Source of the DNA: JANNXY01 sp031409775
GTDB taxonomy: Bacteria > Patescibacteriota > Minisyncoccia > Phycocordibacterales > CAIZIN01
Assembly: GCA_031409775.1 (NCBI GenBank)
Contig: JANNXY010000034.1
Location: 1 to 63,426, forward strand
Direction: 5' to 3'
Length of the DNA stretch: 63,426 nucleotides
Positions 48,185 through 56,728 of the stretch are shown here, piece by piece. The translations under genes and the position numbers were made by a program. A model generated the notes under the pieces. The model searched no databases. It saw only the letters and a list, made by a program, of their open reading frames with translations, and was not told the DNA's origin. How positions within the stretch are numbered: position 1 is the stretch's first letter; every line of letters starts with the position of its first letter.

Positions 48185-49117
48185 ATGGCTACAAACTACA
48201 TCCCACTAACTTCTGGTTTCCCGGCATCAGTCTCTGTACAGGGTGATGGAGCAGGGCTAGCTTCGTTTGTAAACACAGCTTTCACCATAACGATCGGCCT
48301 AGTAGGGATACTTGCAGTGCTCATGATCATCTGGGGAGGGGTACAGTATGTCTCTACTGATGCTTGGTCAGGCAAAGAAGATGGCAAGAAGAAGATCCAA
48401 GCAGCACTAGGTGGACTTATACTTGCTCTGTCTACGTATCTCATACTCAATACTATAGATCCGAATCTCACCAAACTCACGTTCGAGGTGAAGCCTGTGG
48501 AGCTACGAGAAGCAGCGGGGGTCATAGTAGTCGACGGCCAAGCAGGTGACCCGGATTATGATCTGAATGAAAGCATTCACCTAGACCCAAGCGGTGGTGC
48601 AGTAGCCACAGAGGGTCCGACAGTAGAGACGAGTCTAGACGAAGGTTGCCAAGGCCTATCGGACTATAGGGCAGGGGGATATGTAGCAGCAAAGGACAAG
48701 GATAACGAAGTTGGGTCTGTTAGCCCGAGCATTGCCTGGCTTATGCAAGCCGTGCCAAAGAAATGGCCAGGACTGCAAGTATACAGTGGGTACAGGGGTC
48801 TCAAGCGAAACCTAATGAGTGCATATGGGGCATCCGAATCAACAGCCAACGCAGTGATAGCCGAACTCGCTAGAACAGACGGGAGTTATGCTGCTAGAGT
48901 TGGGATAGCTGCCAAATATGGTCTAAAAAAAGCGGCACTTACATCATTACATGTACGTGGTCTGGCGGTAGACTTCGGAGGACCAGGGCTATCAACAGGA
49001 CAGGCAGACGAGCTCCAAGCTTGGGCCAAGGCTGACCCATGCAGGATTGGGTTTGGGGAAATCCTATGGAGATCTCCGGGGCATACTAACCATATCCACC
49101 TAGGGGTCAGAAATTAA
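48185..49117 (+). CDS. VirB2-like pilin domain fused to an M15-like peptidase domain
   Basis: 310 aa from the ATG at 48185; the frame is open much further upstream, but that part overlaps the preceding gene. Residues about 15-90 resemble TrbC/VirB2 subunits: GLASFVNTAFTITIGLVGILAVLMIIWGGVQYVS, a short polar loop (SGKEDGKKKIQ), then AALGGLILALSTYLILNTIDP. A linker of about 80 residues leads to a C-terminal domain: WPGLQVYSGYRG, SLHVRGLAVDFGGPG (H-x-x-G-x-A-x-D) and HTNHIHLG (H-x-H), the zinc ligands of M15-type peptidoglycan peptidases. The protein therefore joins a membrane pilin-like segment to a wall-cutting enzyme. Confidence 0.78.
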   Translation: MATNYIPLTSGFPASVSVQGDGAGLASFVNTAFTITIGLVGILAVLMIIWGGVQYVSTDAWSGKEDGKKKIQAALGGLILALSTYLILNTIDPNLTKLTFEVKPVELREAAGVIVVDGQAGDPDYDLNESIHLDPSGGAVATEGPTVETSLDEGCQGLSDYRAGGYVAAKDKDNEVGSVSPSIAWLMQAVPKKWPGLQVYSGYRGLKRNLMSAYGASESTANAVIAELARTDGSYAARVGIAAKYGLKKAALTSLHVRGLAVDFGGPGLSTGQADELQAWAKADPCRIGFGEILWRSPGHTNHIHLGVRN

Positions 49118-49145
49118 AATTGATTTGATGATAGAATAAAGCAAT

Positions 49146-50423
49146 ATGAATAAAAAATCTTTTATTGGGATAATTATAGGAATATTGGTAGGGATCTTGA
49201 TTATCGGACTTATTTATTTCTTTTTCTTTTCTACTACTACCGACCAGAGCGGTAACCAAACGAGCCGTAACCCGTTTGCATCATTTTTCGGTGATGCAGA
49301 AACTCCAGTTGATGACCAGATAATAGACGATTCTCCCAACTTTGATAATCTACCCGATCTACCAGTAGAGGATGGGGTTGTATTGATACCCAAGCTACGT
49401 AACCTGAGCAACGAACCTATAAGTGGGTACACATCATTTATCCGTAGGGCAACAAGCACTACCACAACCACCGAGGCCGCTGTGAGGTACATGAATGTGT
49501 ATGCGGGACACATATTCGACACCAGCGACAGAACTCTCGAGTCTACACGTATCTCCAACACAACATATCCCAAGACTTATGAATCATTCTTCTTTGGCTC
49601 TTCTACAGTAGTAGCTAGGATATATGACGATGTTATAGGCTCGATCGATACGTTCCTAGGAAGTCTAGAGAAATCCAACTCGACTTCTACAACAGACACA
49701 GAATTCATACTCAAAGGCACATTTCTAAATAAAAACATCGCAACGGTTGTCGTAAGTAATACAAAACTATTCAACTTCTACAAATCTAACTCCGGGGGTA
49801 CAGGTTATGTACAGACTCCACAGAGGAATGGTGTGAGCAAAGAGGTACGAGTATACGACACACCTTTCTCGTCTTGGAATTTCGAGTGGATAAACAATGA
49901 TGTTATCAACGCTCTGACCAAGTCATCTGGTGGGGAACTGGGTTATATGTTCTCGGTCAACACTGTTACTGGTGCACAGAATCAGATCCTCGGACCCATA
50001 TCTGGACTAGTTGCCAAGTCAAACAGTGACCAGAGTGGAGTTGTATACAACAGGATTCTCACCGGAACTATAGAGACGTTTTATAGAAATATTAAAGACG
50101 GCACCATAATACAACTTCTATCCAACACTATCGTAGATAAATGTGTCTGGAGCAAGTCTGTTAAGACCACTCTGTACTGTGCCGTTCCTGAGTCATTCCC
50201 CAGAGCCACCTATCCAGATGACTGGTACAAAGGTAAAATCACTTTCTCTGATGCTATAGTGAGGATTGATATGGACAAGATCACAGAGACTCGTATCGTA
50301 AACCTCCGTGATGTATCAGGTGTGTCGATAGATGCTACAAACCTGACGCTTAGCCCCACCGAAGATTATCTATATTTTGTAAACAAAACCGATTCCAACT
50401 TGTGGAGCTTAGAGGTTAAATAG
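49146..50423 (+). CDS. Membrane-anchored beta-rich protein
   Basis: 425 aa. Signal anchor (FIGIIIGILVGILIIGLIYFFFF), a Thr/Ser-rich stretch, then a long strand-rich domain with repeated aromatic turns (YSGYTSFIRR-like; TLESTRISNTTYPKTYE; FSSWNFEWINNDVIN; CVWSKSVKTTLYCAVP; LTLSPTEDYLYFVNKTDSNLWSLEV). The end resembles a TolB/WD-type propeller blade ('lspdg..l.f.....l...dl'). TAGAAT lies 8 nt before the ATG. Last gene of the secretion cluster; its 3' end overlaps yidC by 8 nt, convergently. Confidence 0.72.
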   Translation: MNKKSFIGIIIGILVGILIIGLIYFFFFSTTTDQSGNQTSRNPFASFFGDAETPVDDQIIDDSPNFDNLPDLPVEDGVVLIPKLRNLSNEPISGYTSFIRRATSTTTTTEAAVRYMNVYAGHIFDTSDRTLESTRISNTTYPKTYESFFFGSSTVVARIYDDVIGSIDTFLGSLEKSNSTSTTDTEFILKGTFLNKNIATVVVSNTKLFNFYKSNSGGTGYVQTPQRNGVSKEVRVYDTPFSSWNFEWINNDVINALTKSSGGELGYMFSVNTVTGAQNQILGPISGLVAKSNSDQSGVVYNRILTGTIETFYRNIKDGTIIQLLSNTIVDKCVWSKSVKTTLYCAVPESFPRATYPDDWYKGKITFSDAIVRIDMDKITETRIVNLRDVSGVSIDATNLTLSPTEDYLYFVNKTDSNLWSLEVK

Positions 50424-51144
50424 CTTTCTTCTTCCTCAGATACAACTCTTGACCAATCATAAACAAGTTACCTACTATCCAATACAGAGGGAGTACAGCG
50501 ATCACAGAGGCAGAAACAACAGTCATAATAACAGGGAACACATACTTCATCTGGATCTGGAGACCTTTCATAAAATCATTGGAAAATGATTTGTTGTTGG
50601 GATCGATCTCGATTTTCCCACTACCGCTGAAAGCGAATTTGGCCTGGAAGAACTGGGTAATTCCCACAAGCAGTGCCGCCACAATACTTTTCTCTGCTAC
50701 ATTGAATACACCCAATAGCTCCATATTGGGGCTTGGTGGGATAGATATAAACGGATACAAAAGATCAACCTGGATCATTGGTAAACCTTTAGAAAATATA
50801 AAGTATAGTGCAAACACGAGTGGGATCTGGATAAGTATAGTGAGAAATCCGGCGAATGGGTTGATGTTGTTCCTTTTGTATACTGCCATAGTCTCTAGGG
50901 CTAGTTTCTCCCGGTTTTCTTTGCTTTGATATTGCTTTTTTAGGGCATCTATCTCTTTCTGAACACCTTTGACCTTGGTCTGAGTCTCTAGCGCCTTCTG
51001 TGATAGTGGAAATAGAATTAGCTTTACAAATATAGTCAGTATTATCACTGCGAGCCCTACATCTGCTGTTGGTATTATGTCGATGAGAAAAACCAGCGCG
51101 TTGTATAGTGGGTCGTAGAAGAAAAGATGAAAAAGGTATGACAT
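50416..51144 (-). CDS. yidC: YidC/Oxa1 membrane protein insertase
   Basis: 242 aa; the short Gram-positive/CPR form without the large periplasmic domain. It inserts proteins into the inner membrane. Conserved features: VGLAVIILTIFVKLILFPLSQKALETQTKVKGVQKEIDALKKQYQSKENREKLALETMAVYKRNNINPFAGFLTILIQIPLVFALYFIF (with the conserved positively charged residue in the groove, here Lys of FVKLIL), then KYVFPVIMTVVSASVIAVLPLYWIVGNLF. It lies downstream of rnpA and rpmH, the classic order. Confidence 0.93.
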   Translation of the reverse strand: MSYLFHLFFYDPLYNALVFLIDIIPTADVGLAVIILTIFVKLILFPLSQKALETQTKVKGVQKEIDALKKQYQSKENREKLALETMAVYKRNNINPFAGFLTILIQIPLVFALYFIFSKGLPMIQVDLLYPFISIPPSPNMELLGVFNVAEKSIVAALLVGITQFFQAKFAFSGSGKIEIDPNNKSFSNDFMKGLQIQMKYVFPVIMTVVSASVIAVLPLYWIVGNLFMIGQELYLRKKKAI

Positions 51145-51153
51145 AATTTAAAT

Positions 51154-51477
51154 TTATTTTAAAATCCTACTTAAGTCATCTATTATACCTTGGACCAGGT
51201 CTTTGTGGGAAATCTCGTTTATTTGCTTGGTTTTACAATTGAGAATAACCGAGCCTTGGGGGATTGATTCGAACCTTTCTAGCACACCGAACACCCTTCT
51301 CTTCATCCTATGACGTAATACACTGCTTTTTTCAATTTTCTTTGGTACGACCACAGCTACCCTGGAAGGTCCATGTGGGAAATGGGTTACTAGTATATAC
51401 TTTCCTGCGAATTTACGCCCATTTATAAAGGCCTTTTGGAATTCCTCGGTACTGAGGCGCCGGGTTCTAGGTAGCAT
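51154..51477 (-). CDS. rnpA: Ribonuclease P protein component
   Basis: 107 aa. It assists the RNase P RNA in 5' maturation of tRNAs. It begins MLPRTRRLSTEEFQKAF, has the YILVTHFPHGPSRVAVVVPKKIEKSSVLRHRMKRRVFGVLE block in which LRHRMKRR corresponds to the family 'RNR..KR' motif (one Asn replaced by His), and ends with a helix (SHKDLVQGIIDDLSRIL). Gene order rpmH-rnpA-yidC is standard. Confidence 0.92.
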   Translation of the reverse strand: MLPRTRRLSTEEFQKAFINGRKFAGKYILVTHFPHGPSRVAVVVPKKIEKSSVLRHRMKRRVFGVLERFESIPQGSVILNCKTKQINEISHKDLVQGIIDDLSRILK

Positions 51478-51490
51478 TATTGTGGTGATA

Positions 51491-51649
51491 TTACTTGGAT
51501 CTCTGGAGCTTCTTGGAAACAGTTAGGGAAGCGCGTCCTTTGCGGCGGCGGCGAAGCAGAACTTTCTTGCCAGTAGCAGATTTGGACCTCACTAGGAATC
51601 CGTGGGTAGTTGCTCTCTTTCTTTTTTTTGGTTTATAGGTGAATGACAT
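51491..51649 (-). CDS. rpmH: Ribosomal protein L34
   Basis: 52 aa, short and strongly basic: MSFTYKPKKRKRATTHGFLVRS, then a Lys/Arg-rich segment with LLRRRRKGRASLTV. The family's 'T.qP....r...HGF..R......G..vl..RR.kGR..L' pattern is clear. It is 13 nt upstream of rnpA and opposite dnaA, the usual origin layout. The C-terminus (SKKLQRSK) is slightly extended. Confidence 0.95.
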   Translation of the reverse strand: MSFTYKPKKRKRATTHGFLVRSKSATGKKVLLRRRRKGRASLTVSKKLQRSK

Positions 51650-51722
51650 AATTTAAAGGTTATAGATATAGTATTAACATATTCACAGCTGTTTCACAAG
51701 TGTTCATTGCAGAGATAGGACT

Positions 51723-51728
51723 TATAAT
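51723..51728 (+). promoter_or_regulatory. -10 box of dnaA
   Basis: TATAAT. It abuts the first ATG (51729) but is exactly 6 nt from the second in-frame ATG (51735), favouring the latter as the start. Confidence 0.55.
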
Positions 51729-51734
51729 ATGCAC

Positions 51735-53087
51735 ATGCTTGAAAATACAAAACTGTGGGAAACAGCATTAAATGAAATCGAGTTATCGGTATCCAAAGCC
51801 AACTTCAACACTTGGTTCAAAGATACATTCATACTACGTGAGGACGGGGGTGTGGTCGAGCTCGGTGTCCCCAACCTTTTTGTCAAAGACTGGCTCCACA
51901 AGAAATATCACTCTTTTATACTTAAAACTCTCCGTGATACAGCAGAGCATATACGTGCTGTAGAGTACATCATAGCCCCACCGAGCAAGAAAGAATCGGT
52001 CCAGAACATCCTGGTCACTCATAACAAGCAGAGTCAGGAACTCCCGCTCGGTGAGAACATCAACAAAGACGATAATCTGAACCCTAAATACACATTTGAG
52101 TCGTTTGTGGTAGGGCCATTCAACGAGCTGGCTCACGCAGCTGCCCAAGCCATCATCAGAGAGCCTGGTGCTATATACAACCCATTCTTTATCTACGGCA
52201 ACACAGGTCATGGTAAGACACACCTACTCCAAGCTGTGGGCAACCATATCAAACATATCTATAGGGACAAGAAAGTTCACTATATCACCTCGGAAAAATT
52301 TACCTCTGATCTAGTAACATCTATCCAGACCAATAAAATCGCTAGTTTCAAGGATAAATTTAGGAGGTTTGATGTTCTAATCATGGACGATGTGCAGTTT
52401 GTTTCTGGCAAAGACAAGACCCAGGAGGAACTATTTCATCTATTTAATTCCCTGTTCGAGAACAACAAACAAATCATCTTTTCTGCTGACAAACACCCCA
52501 ACTTTATCTCTGGTTTAGAAGAGAGGCTCCTGTCTAGGTTCAAACAAGGTATGGTGATAGACATCCCCAAACCAGATCATGAGAGCAGGATGGCAATACT
52601 GTCCGCCAAAGCCAGGTTTATGAACATATCACTGGCCAGTGATATAGTGAGCTTCCTCGCAAGCGAAATAGAGGGCAATATACGCGAACTAGAAGGAGTC
52701 CTAAATACTATCAGCTGTCACTTGAGGCTCAAACAAAAGGATATGACCCTCCTAGAAATTCAGAATTTGATAAAAAACAATTCCAAACCAAAGAAAGCTA
52801 TCTCGATCAAAGATCTGATCAAAATAATCGCCAACTTCTACAATATAGAAGAAAGTGCTATCGCCAACAAAACCCGTCGCAAAGAAGTAGTGAAGCCCCG
52901 CCAAATAATTATGTATATCTTACGTGAAGACTTCAACATATCCTATCCGACGATAGGGGAGAAGCTAGGTGGTCGCGATCACACCACCGTCATACATTCC
53001 TGTGAAAAGATAAAGACAGAGATAAAGACCAACAACTCCCTAGTCCAAGAAATAAACCAGATCCGCTCCCTCCTAAAGAGTGATTAG
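51735..53087 (+). CDS. dnaA: Chromosomal replication initiator DnaA
   Basis: 450 aa from the ATG at 51735. It binds DnaA boxes and melts the origin. Domain I LWETALNEIELSVSKANFNTWFKDTF; a short domain II; AAA+ domain III with NPKYTFESFVVGPFNELAHAAA, Walker A YGNTGHGKTHLLQAV (about 153-163), Walker B FDVLIMDDVQF, and LLSRFKQGMVIDIPKPD. Domain IV has the DNA-binding signature GGRDHTTVIHSCEKI. The frame begins at 51729 (MHM), but promoter spacing favours the second ATG. dnaN follows across the presumed origin. Confidence 0.95.
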   Translation: MLENTKLWETALNEIELSVSKANFNTWFKDTFILREDGGVVELGVPNLFVKDWLHKKYHSFILKTLRDTAEHIRAVEYIIAPPSKKESVQNILVTHNKQSQELPLGENINKDDNLNPKYTFESFVVGPFNELAHAAAQAIIREPGAIYNPFFIYGNTGHGKTHLLQAVGNHIKHIYRDKKVHYITSEKFTSDLVTSIQTNKIASFKDKFRRFDVLIMDDVQFVSGKDKTQEELFHLFNSLFENNKQIIFSADKHPNFISGLEERLLSRFKQGMVIDIPKPDHESRMAILSAKARFMNISLASDIVSFLASEIEGNIRELEGVLNTISCHLRLKQKDMTLLEIQNLIKNNSKPKKAISIKDLIKIIANFYNIEESAIANKTRRKEVVKPRQIIMYILREDFNISYPTIGEKLGGRDHTTVIHSCEKIKTEIKTNNSLVQEINQIRSLLKSD

Positions 53088-53345
53088 TCCTGCGTGTAAT
53101 ATGTATAACTATGTGGATAGGTAGTGGACAAACTGTATAAAATAGCTGAATATAAAGACAGTTATCCACAGGTTTAGTAATTAGTCTCAGAGTTATTCGG
53201 TTTGGTGGTGGGGTTGTGGGCTGGTTGTGGGACCATGATTTCTCAAAAATCCTTTGTTTACAAGGTTTGTAGAGATGTCCACTTATCAACAGCCCTAATA
53301 ATAGTAATAAGTATTTATATAACAATTCTATTAATTACATACTAT
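53088..53345. other. oriC: Probable replication origin (oriC)
   Basis: The dnaA-dnaN spacer carries one perfect DnaA box TTATCCACA (53162-53170) and near-matches at 53112-53120 (TGTGGATAG, inverted) and 53283-53291 (TTATCAACA). A GT-rich stretch (53199-53230) and an AT-rich segment just before dnaN (about 53296-53345) could unwind. Gene context supports the call; box number is low. Confidence 0.7.
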
Positions 53346-54443
53346 ATGAGAGCAGAATGCTTAAAAGAAAAACTAGTATCTTCTCTGGCCAAAGCAGAGA
53401 GGGTAACTAGCAAGAATCCGAGTCTAGCCATATTGGAGTCTGTTCTACTGGGTGCTTCTGACAACCAGCTAGTGATCAAGTCAACTAATCTGGAGGTTGG
53501 TGTGGAACTCACTGTTCCCTCCAAGGTTGTTGAGGAGGGTGTTGTTGCAGTAAACGCCGGCCCACTGCTGTCATTCCTGAACACTCTGCCAGAGGAGAAG
53601 AATGTATTGCTCGACGCAACTAGCAAAGGTGCACTCGTTGTTAATTGTGGCAAACATACAGCTTCGTTTAAAACCGTTCCATACGAGGATTTCCCGCATA
53701 TTCCTTCCCCGTCTGGATCCAACTACCAGGTTGACTGTGAGTCTCTCCTACAGGGACTACGGGATGTTTGGTATAGTGCCTCTGTATCCGGTATCAAGCC
53801 AGAACTGTCCAGTGTGTATCTGTATAACGAGGGTGATAGCCTGGTTTTTACCGCAACAGATTCATTCAGATTAGCTGAGAAGAAGATAAAGAGTAAAAAT
53901 CCTCCACATGATCTGTCTATACTGATCCCACAGAAGAATATTCCAGATATTATCAAAGTTCTCGAAGGTGTCCGTGGAGAAGCTTCTGTATCTATCGAGA
54001 ACGGCCAAGTTTCTGTCTCTGTTCCACACATATACATCACTTCTAGGTTGGTGATAGGGAACTTCTTCGAATATCGCAAGATTTTCCCCAAAGAATTCTC
54101 TACAGAGGTTGTATTGCTGAGGGATGATATTGTACAAGCACTACGTATGATGAAGATATTTTCTGACAAATTCAACCAAGTATCCCTGTCCATTGTTGGT
54201 TCCAAAGAGACTTGTGAGATAAAGAGTAAAAACAGTGATGTTGGTGAGGCGACATATGTGTTCAAGGCCAAGGTCAAAGGGGAAAGTGTTACTCTCAATT
54301 TTAATCATAAGTATTTATTCGACTGTCTGCAGTCTATCAAGTCCGATAGTGTGGTGTTTAAATTCAACGGAGCAGGCAAAGCACTGCTTGTCGAGGGTTA
54401 CAATGATAACTCTTTTATCTATCTAGTAATGCCGAACCGGTAA
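53346..54443 (+). CDS. dnaN: DNA polymerase III sliding clamp (beta)
   Basis: 365 aa from the ATG at 53346 (MRAECLKEKLVSSLAKAERVTSKNPSLAILESVLL), the family's normal start; the frame extends upstream through oriC without a credible start. Three clamp repeats are visible: the first ends about GKHTASFKTVPYEDFPHIP; the second has LSSVYLYNEGDSLVFTATDSFRLAEKKI; the third ends LLVEGYNDNSFIYLVMPNR ('p..i.....d....yvvMPmr'). It tethers polymerase to DNA. A DciA-like gene follows. Confidence 0.95.
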   Translation: MRAECLKEKLVSSLAKAERVTSKNPSLAILESVLLGASDNQLVIKSTNLEVGVELTVPSKVVEEGVVAVNAGPLLSFLNTLPEEKNVLLDATSKGALVVNCGKHTASFKTVPYEDFPHIPSPSGSNYQVDCESLLQGLRDVWYSASVSGIKPELSSVYLYNEGDSLVFTATDSFRLAEKKIKSKNPPHDLSILIPQKNIPDIIKVLEGVRGEASVSIENGQVSVSVPHIYITSRLVIGNFFEYRKIFPKEFSTEVVLLRDDIVQALRMMKIFSDKFNQVSLSIVGSKETCEIKSKNSDVGEATYVFKAKVKGESVTLNFNHKYLFDCLQSIKSDSVVFKFNGAGKALLVEGYNDNSFIYLVMPNR

Positions 54444-54460
54444 TCTGGTAGAATCAGGTC

Positions 54461-54715
54461 ATGTTACATATTTCCCTCCTTCTGGACAAGTTCAAAGAAA
54501 TAGAAAACGTTCTCATGGGCGATGAGAATATGATGTTAAAGATCATTCAAGAAGAAACCGGTATAATCCTCAAGCGTGACAAAATAAAAATCACTCAGAC
54601 CGGGGTAAAGATCGACTGTTCCCCCATTGAACGCAGTCGCCTGCTCGAATCCCGCGAAGAAATTGAAAGAAAGATCAATGAGTTTCTGAAGAGGGTGGGG
54701 GCGAGGATAAATTAG
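54461..54715 (+). CDS. Small DUF721/DciA-like protein?
   Basis: 84 aa directly after dnaN. It has an N-terminal helix (LLDKFKEIENVLMGDENMMLKIIQEETGIIL), a strand (DKIKITQTGVKIDCSP) and a C-terminal helix (RLLESREEIERKINEFLKRVG). Gene position and the helix-strand layout resemble the short KH-like DUF721/DciA proteins that load the replicative helicase and often sit near dnaN/recF. The match is weak. The end overlaps the convergent 54675 gene by 41 nt. Confidence 0.5.
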   Translation: MLHISLLLDKFKEIENVLMGDENMMLKIIQEETGIILKRDKIKITQTGVKIDCSPIERSRLLESREEIERKINEFLKRVGARIN

Positions 54716-55279
54716 AAGTAAATTTTATGCTCCTGAGCATTTCTTCTAAAACAAATTTATTTTGTTGGTCACCATAAAAAGCGATATCAATAAATTTATT
54801 TGAAGAATTTGGAATAGTTATTTTGTAGAAAATGTAGTTTTTGTTTTCAACAAAGTAAGCTTTTTGGCCTGAGATAGTGGTTTCTTTTGGGATATCTGGC
54901 GAATCTTCATATATTACCTGATCTGTATCAGAGACCCCAAAAGCGATTTTACTAGTGTCCTTTGAGAATACACTTCCACTCTGTGCTATAGATTCAGGAT
55001 AGTTAAATATTTGAGAGCCAGCATCTTCTCTCCAGGTACTTGGGTAAGAAAAACTAAATTTTAATGAATCATCCTTGTAAGTTTTCCAAGTAGAGACATC
55101 GTCTGTTTTAATTAATGATTTTGCTACCTCGTTTGCATAATAAGCATTAACCTCTTCATCAGCTAAAGGGGTGGGTGGGATGATTGGAGTTTGGTCTTTA
55201 TGATTTAGAAGAATTATCCCGATAACAACACAGGCCAGAACCATTCCATATAATAATAGTTTTTTTTATTTTTGTTCAT
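54675..55279 (-). pseudogene. Membrane-anchored PsbP/lipoprotein-like gene with A-tract frameshift at its start
   Basis: The 189-codon frame (54675-55244) encodes a hydrophobic start (MVLACVVIGIILLNHK), a Pro-rich spacer and a PsbP-like domain: WKTYKDDSLKFSFSYPSTWRED, PKETTISGQKAYFVENKNYIFYKITIP, KFIDIAFYGDQQNKFVLEEMLRSIKFT. A better start, ATG at 55279 (MNKNKK), is one nucleotide out of frame across a run of eight A's (55267-55260, minus strand). With seven A's the product would read MNKNKKLLLYGMVLACVVIG, a perfect signal anchor. It may be phase-variable, a sequencing slip, or a true mutation; the internal ATG could still give a product. Confidence 0.65.
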
Positions 55280-55355
55280 TTGTTTAGATTGGCATTTTGG
55301 TTAATAAATAAAAAGCTGATTTCTACCGAGAAACCAGTGGTGTGATCGATTTGTA

Positions 55356-56513
55356 TTACTTTTCGATATTGCTTGACGGGTAGTATACTGGCTCAGATTT
55401 TGGTGAGCCAAGTTTGTATGTCCACAGATATCGATCTTCCATTGTCACAGAATTTAGTTCTTTATCGTCACCGATACTCAGCCCATTGTCTGTGCCGTCC
55501 CAAATAGCTTTTGCTGTCGATCGGTAATAGAACGATACGTGTAAATGGGTGCCAAACGATATTCCAGTATTACCCATAATCCCAAGTTTTTGACCTTGAA
55601 CTACAGTTGAACCCTTTTTAACCAGAGGGGTGTCTTGCGTGTGGCCGTACACCGTTTGAAAGCCGGTCCTTTTGTCCCCATCTCCGTCGTGATCGATTTT
55701 TACATAATAACCATTTGGGTTGTTTCTATCATTACCAACCTCAAGCACGTATCCTCCAGCCATTGCCAGGATTGATACGTCAGTGGCTGTCACTACTTTT
55801 TTAGAAGAGGTTAGGTACCTTGGAACAAAATCAAGCGAGTAATGCTTCTCTCCTTTGTGATATGGATCGTCAGAACCACCATAGAATTTACCCCCCCCCG
55901 GTTCGACTGTTAGCTGCCAGCTCTTTCCACTTGGGAGCGGCATTTTGAAACTTGGAGGGGCTTCGGTGTAATTAACAACAATTCGAGGTTTACTACCTCC
56001 TCGAGCTTCTCGACTAGGGAAGTGATAGTAGTTGTTTCGCGTTTGGTTTGGTATCAAGGCAATTCCGTAATTGGACCCATTCATCCAGTTTTGGACGAAT
56101 TCCTTAGCATCGAAGGTGAAACCATCATTTTCGCTAAGCTTGATTTTGCCATAGTTGTTTCCACGAATATTGCTGTACCTCGTGCCATCTTCTTTCCAGG
56201 ATTTGGTAAGAAGCATGATGTCGCAAGAAGTTACAAGTTTGTTTTCCTTGTCATTTGCATCCTCGTCTGGATACATGTACAACCACGCATTGTTGATGAT
56301 ACTTCCCTTTGGGATGGTACTAACATCAAACCTCCAGAGACCGACATATTCATCTCCCCATCCACCGATGCGGATTGTTTTGGTGTCGCCGACGGTAGAG
56401 GTTTGGTACTTGCTCCCCACGAAGGCGTCCATTTCTGGGTAGATACGGACTATTTCCCCTATCACTGTCAGGGAAAATAACATTGCTGCGATTAAGCTAA
56501 CATATAGTTTCAT
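55356..56513 (-). CDS. Secreted M23 metallopeptidase with DNRLRE-like domain
   Basis: 385 aa. Signal peptide (KLYVSLIAAMLFSLTVIG). Residues about 20-175 match the DNRLRE/carbohydrate-binding-like fold: IYPEMDAFVGSKYQTSTVGDTKTIRIGG, YVGLWRFDVSTIPKGSIINNAWLYMY, FDAKEFVQNWMNGSNYGIALIPNQ, KPRIVVNYTE. The C-terminal M23 domain has KHYSLDFVP in place of 'HxGxD' (His-x-x-x-Asp), TATDVSILAMAGGYVLEVGN, YGHTQDTPLVKKGSTVVQGQKLGIMGNTG and THLHVSFYY (HxH). It probably digests peptidoglycan, its own or a neighbour's, with the first domain anchoring it to a surface polymer. Confidence 0.88.
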   Translation of the reverse strand: MKLYVSLIAAMLFSLTVIGEIVRIYPEMDAFVGSKYQTSTVGDTKTIRIGGWGDEYVGLWRFDVSTIPKGSIINNAWLYMYPDEDANDKENKLVTSCDIMLLTKSWKEDGTRYSNIRGNNYGKIKLSENDGFTFDAKEFVQNWMNGSNYGIALIPNQTRNNYYHFPSREARGGSKPRIVVNYTEAPPSFKMPLPSGKSWQLTVEPGGGKFYGGSDDPYHKGEKHYSLDFVPRYLTSSKKVVTATDVSILAMAGGYVLEVGNDRNNPNGYYVKIDHDGDGDKRTGFQTVYGHTQDTPLVKKGSTVVQGQKLGIMGNTGISFGTHLHVSFYYRSTAKAIWDGTDNGLSIGDDKELNSVTMEDRYLWTYKLGSPKSEPVYYPSSNIEK

Positions 56514-56728
56514 TTAGTTGTAACTTTCTAGTGTTCTGAACTGTTCGTTTTTTGAATTTCCTTTGACCACACGGACAGAGAAAAAGAATGATCAATGTTT
56601 ATTAAAGATCAAATCCAGAAAAACTATAGCACGTAACCTATAATTAGTCATTTTTTTATTCGGATAATCACCAACATTCCATATAAATGAATTTTTGAAA
56701 AGGGTCGGGGCGAAGATTAGGTAAACTG

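Noticed and set aside
51679..51705. Second parS-like site upstream of dnaA (TGTTTCAC...)
   Set aside because: Only the left half matches; the central CACGTG is absent.
53202..53345. 48-residue extension of DnaN into the origin region
   Set aside because: The canonical DnaN start is at 53346 and the extension covers DnaA boxes and the AT-rich segment.
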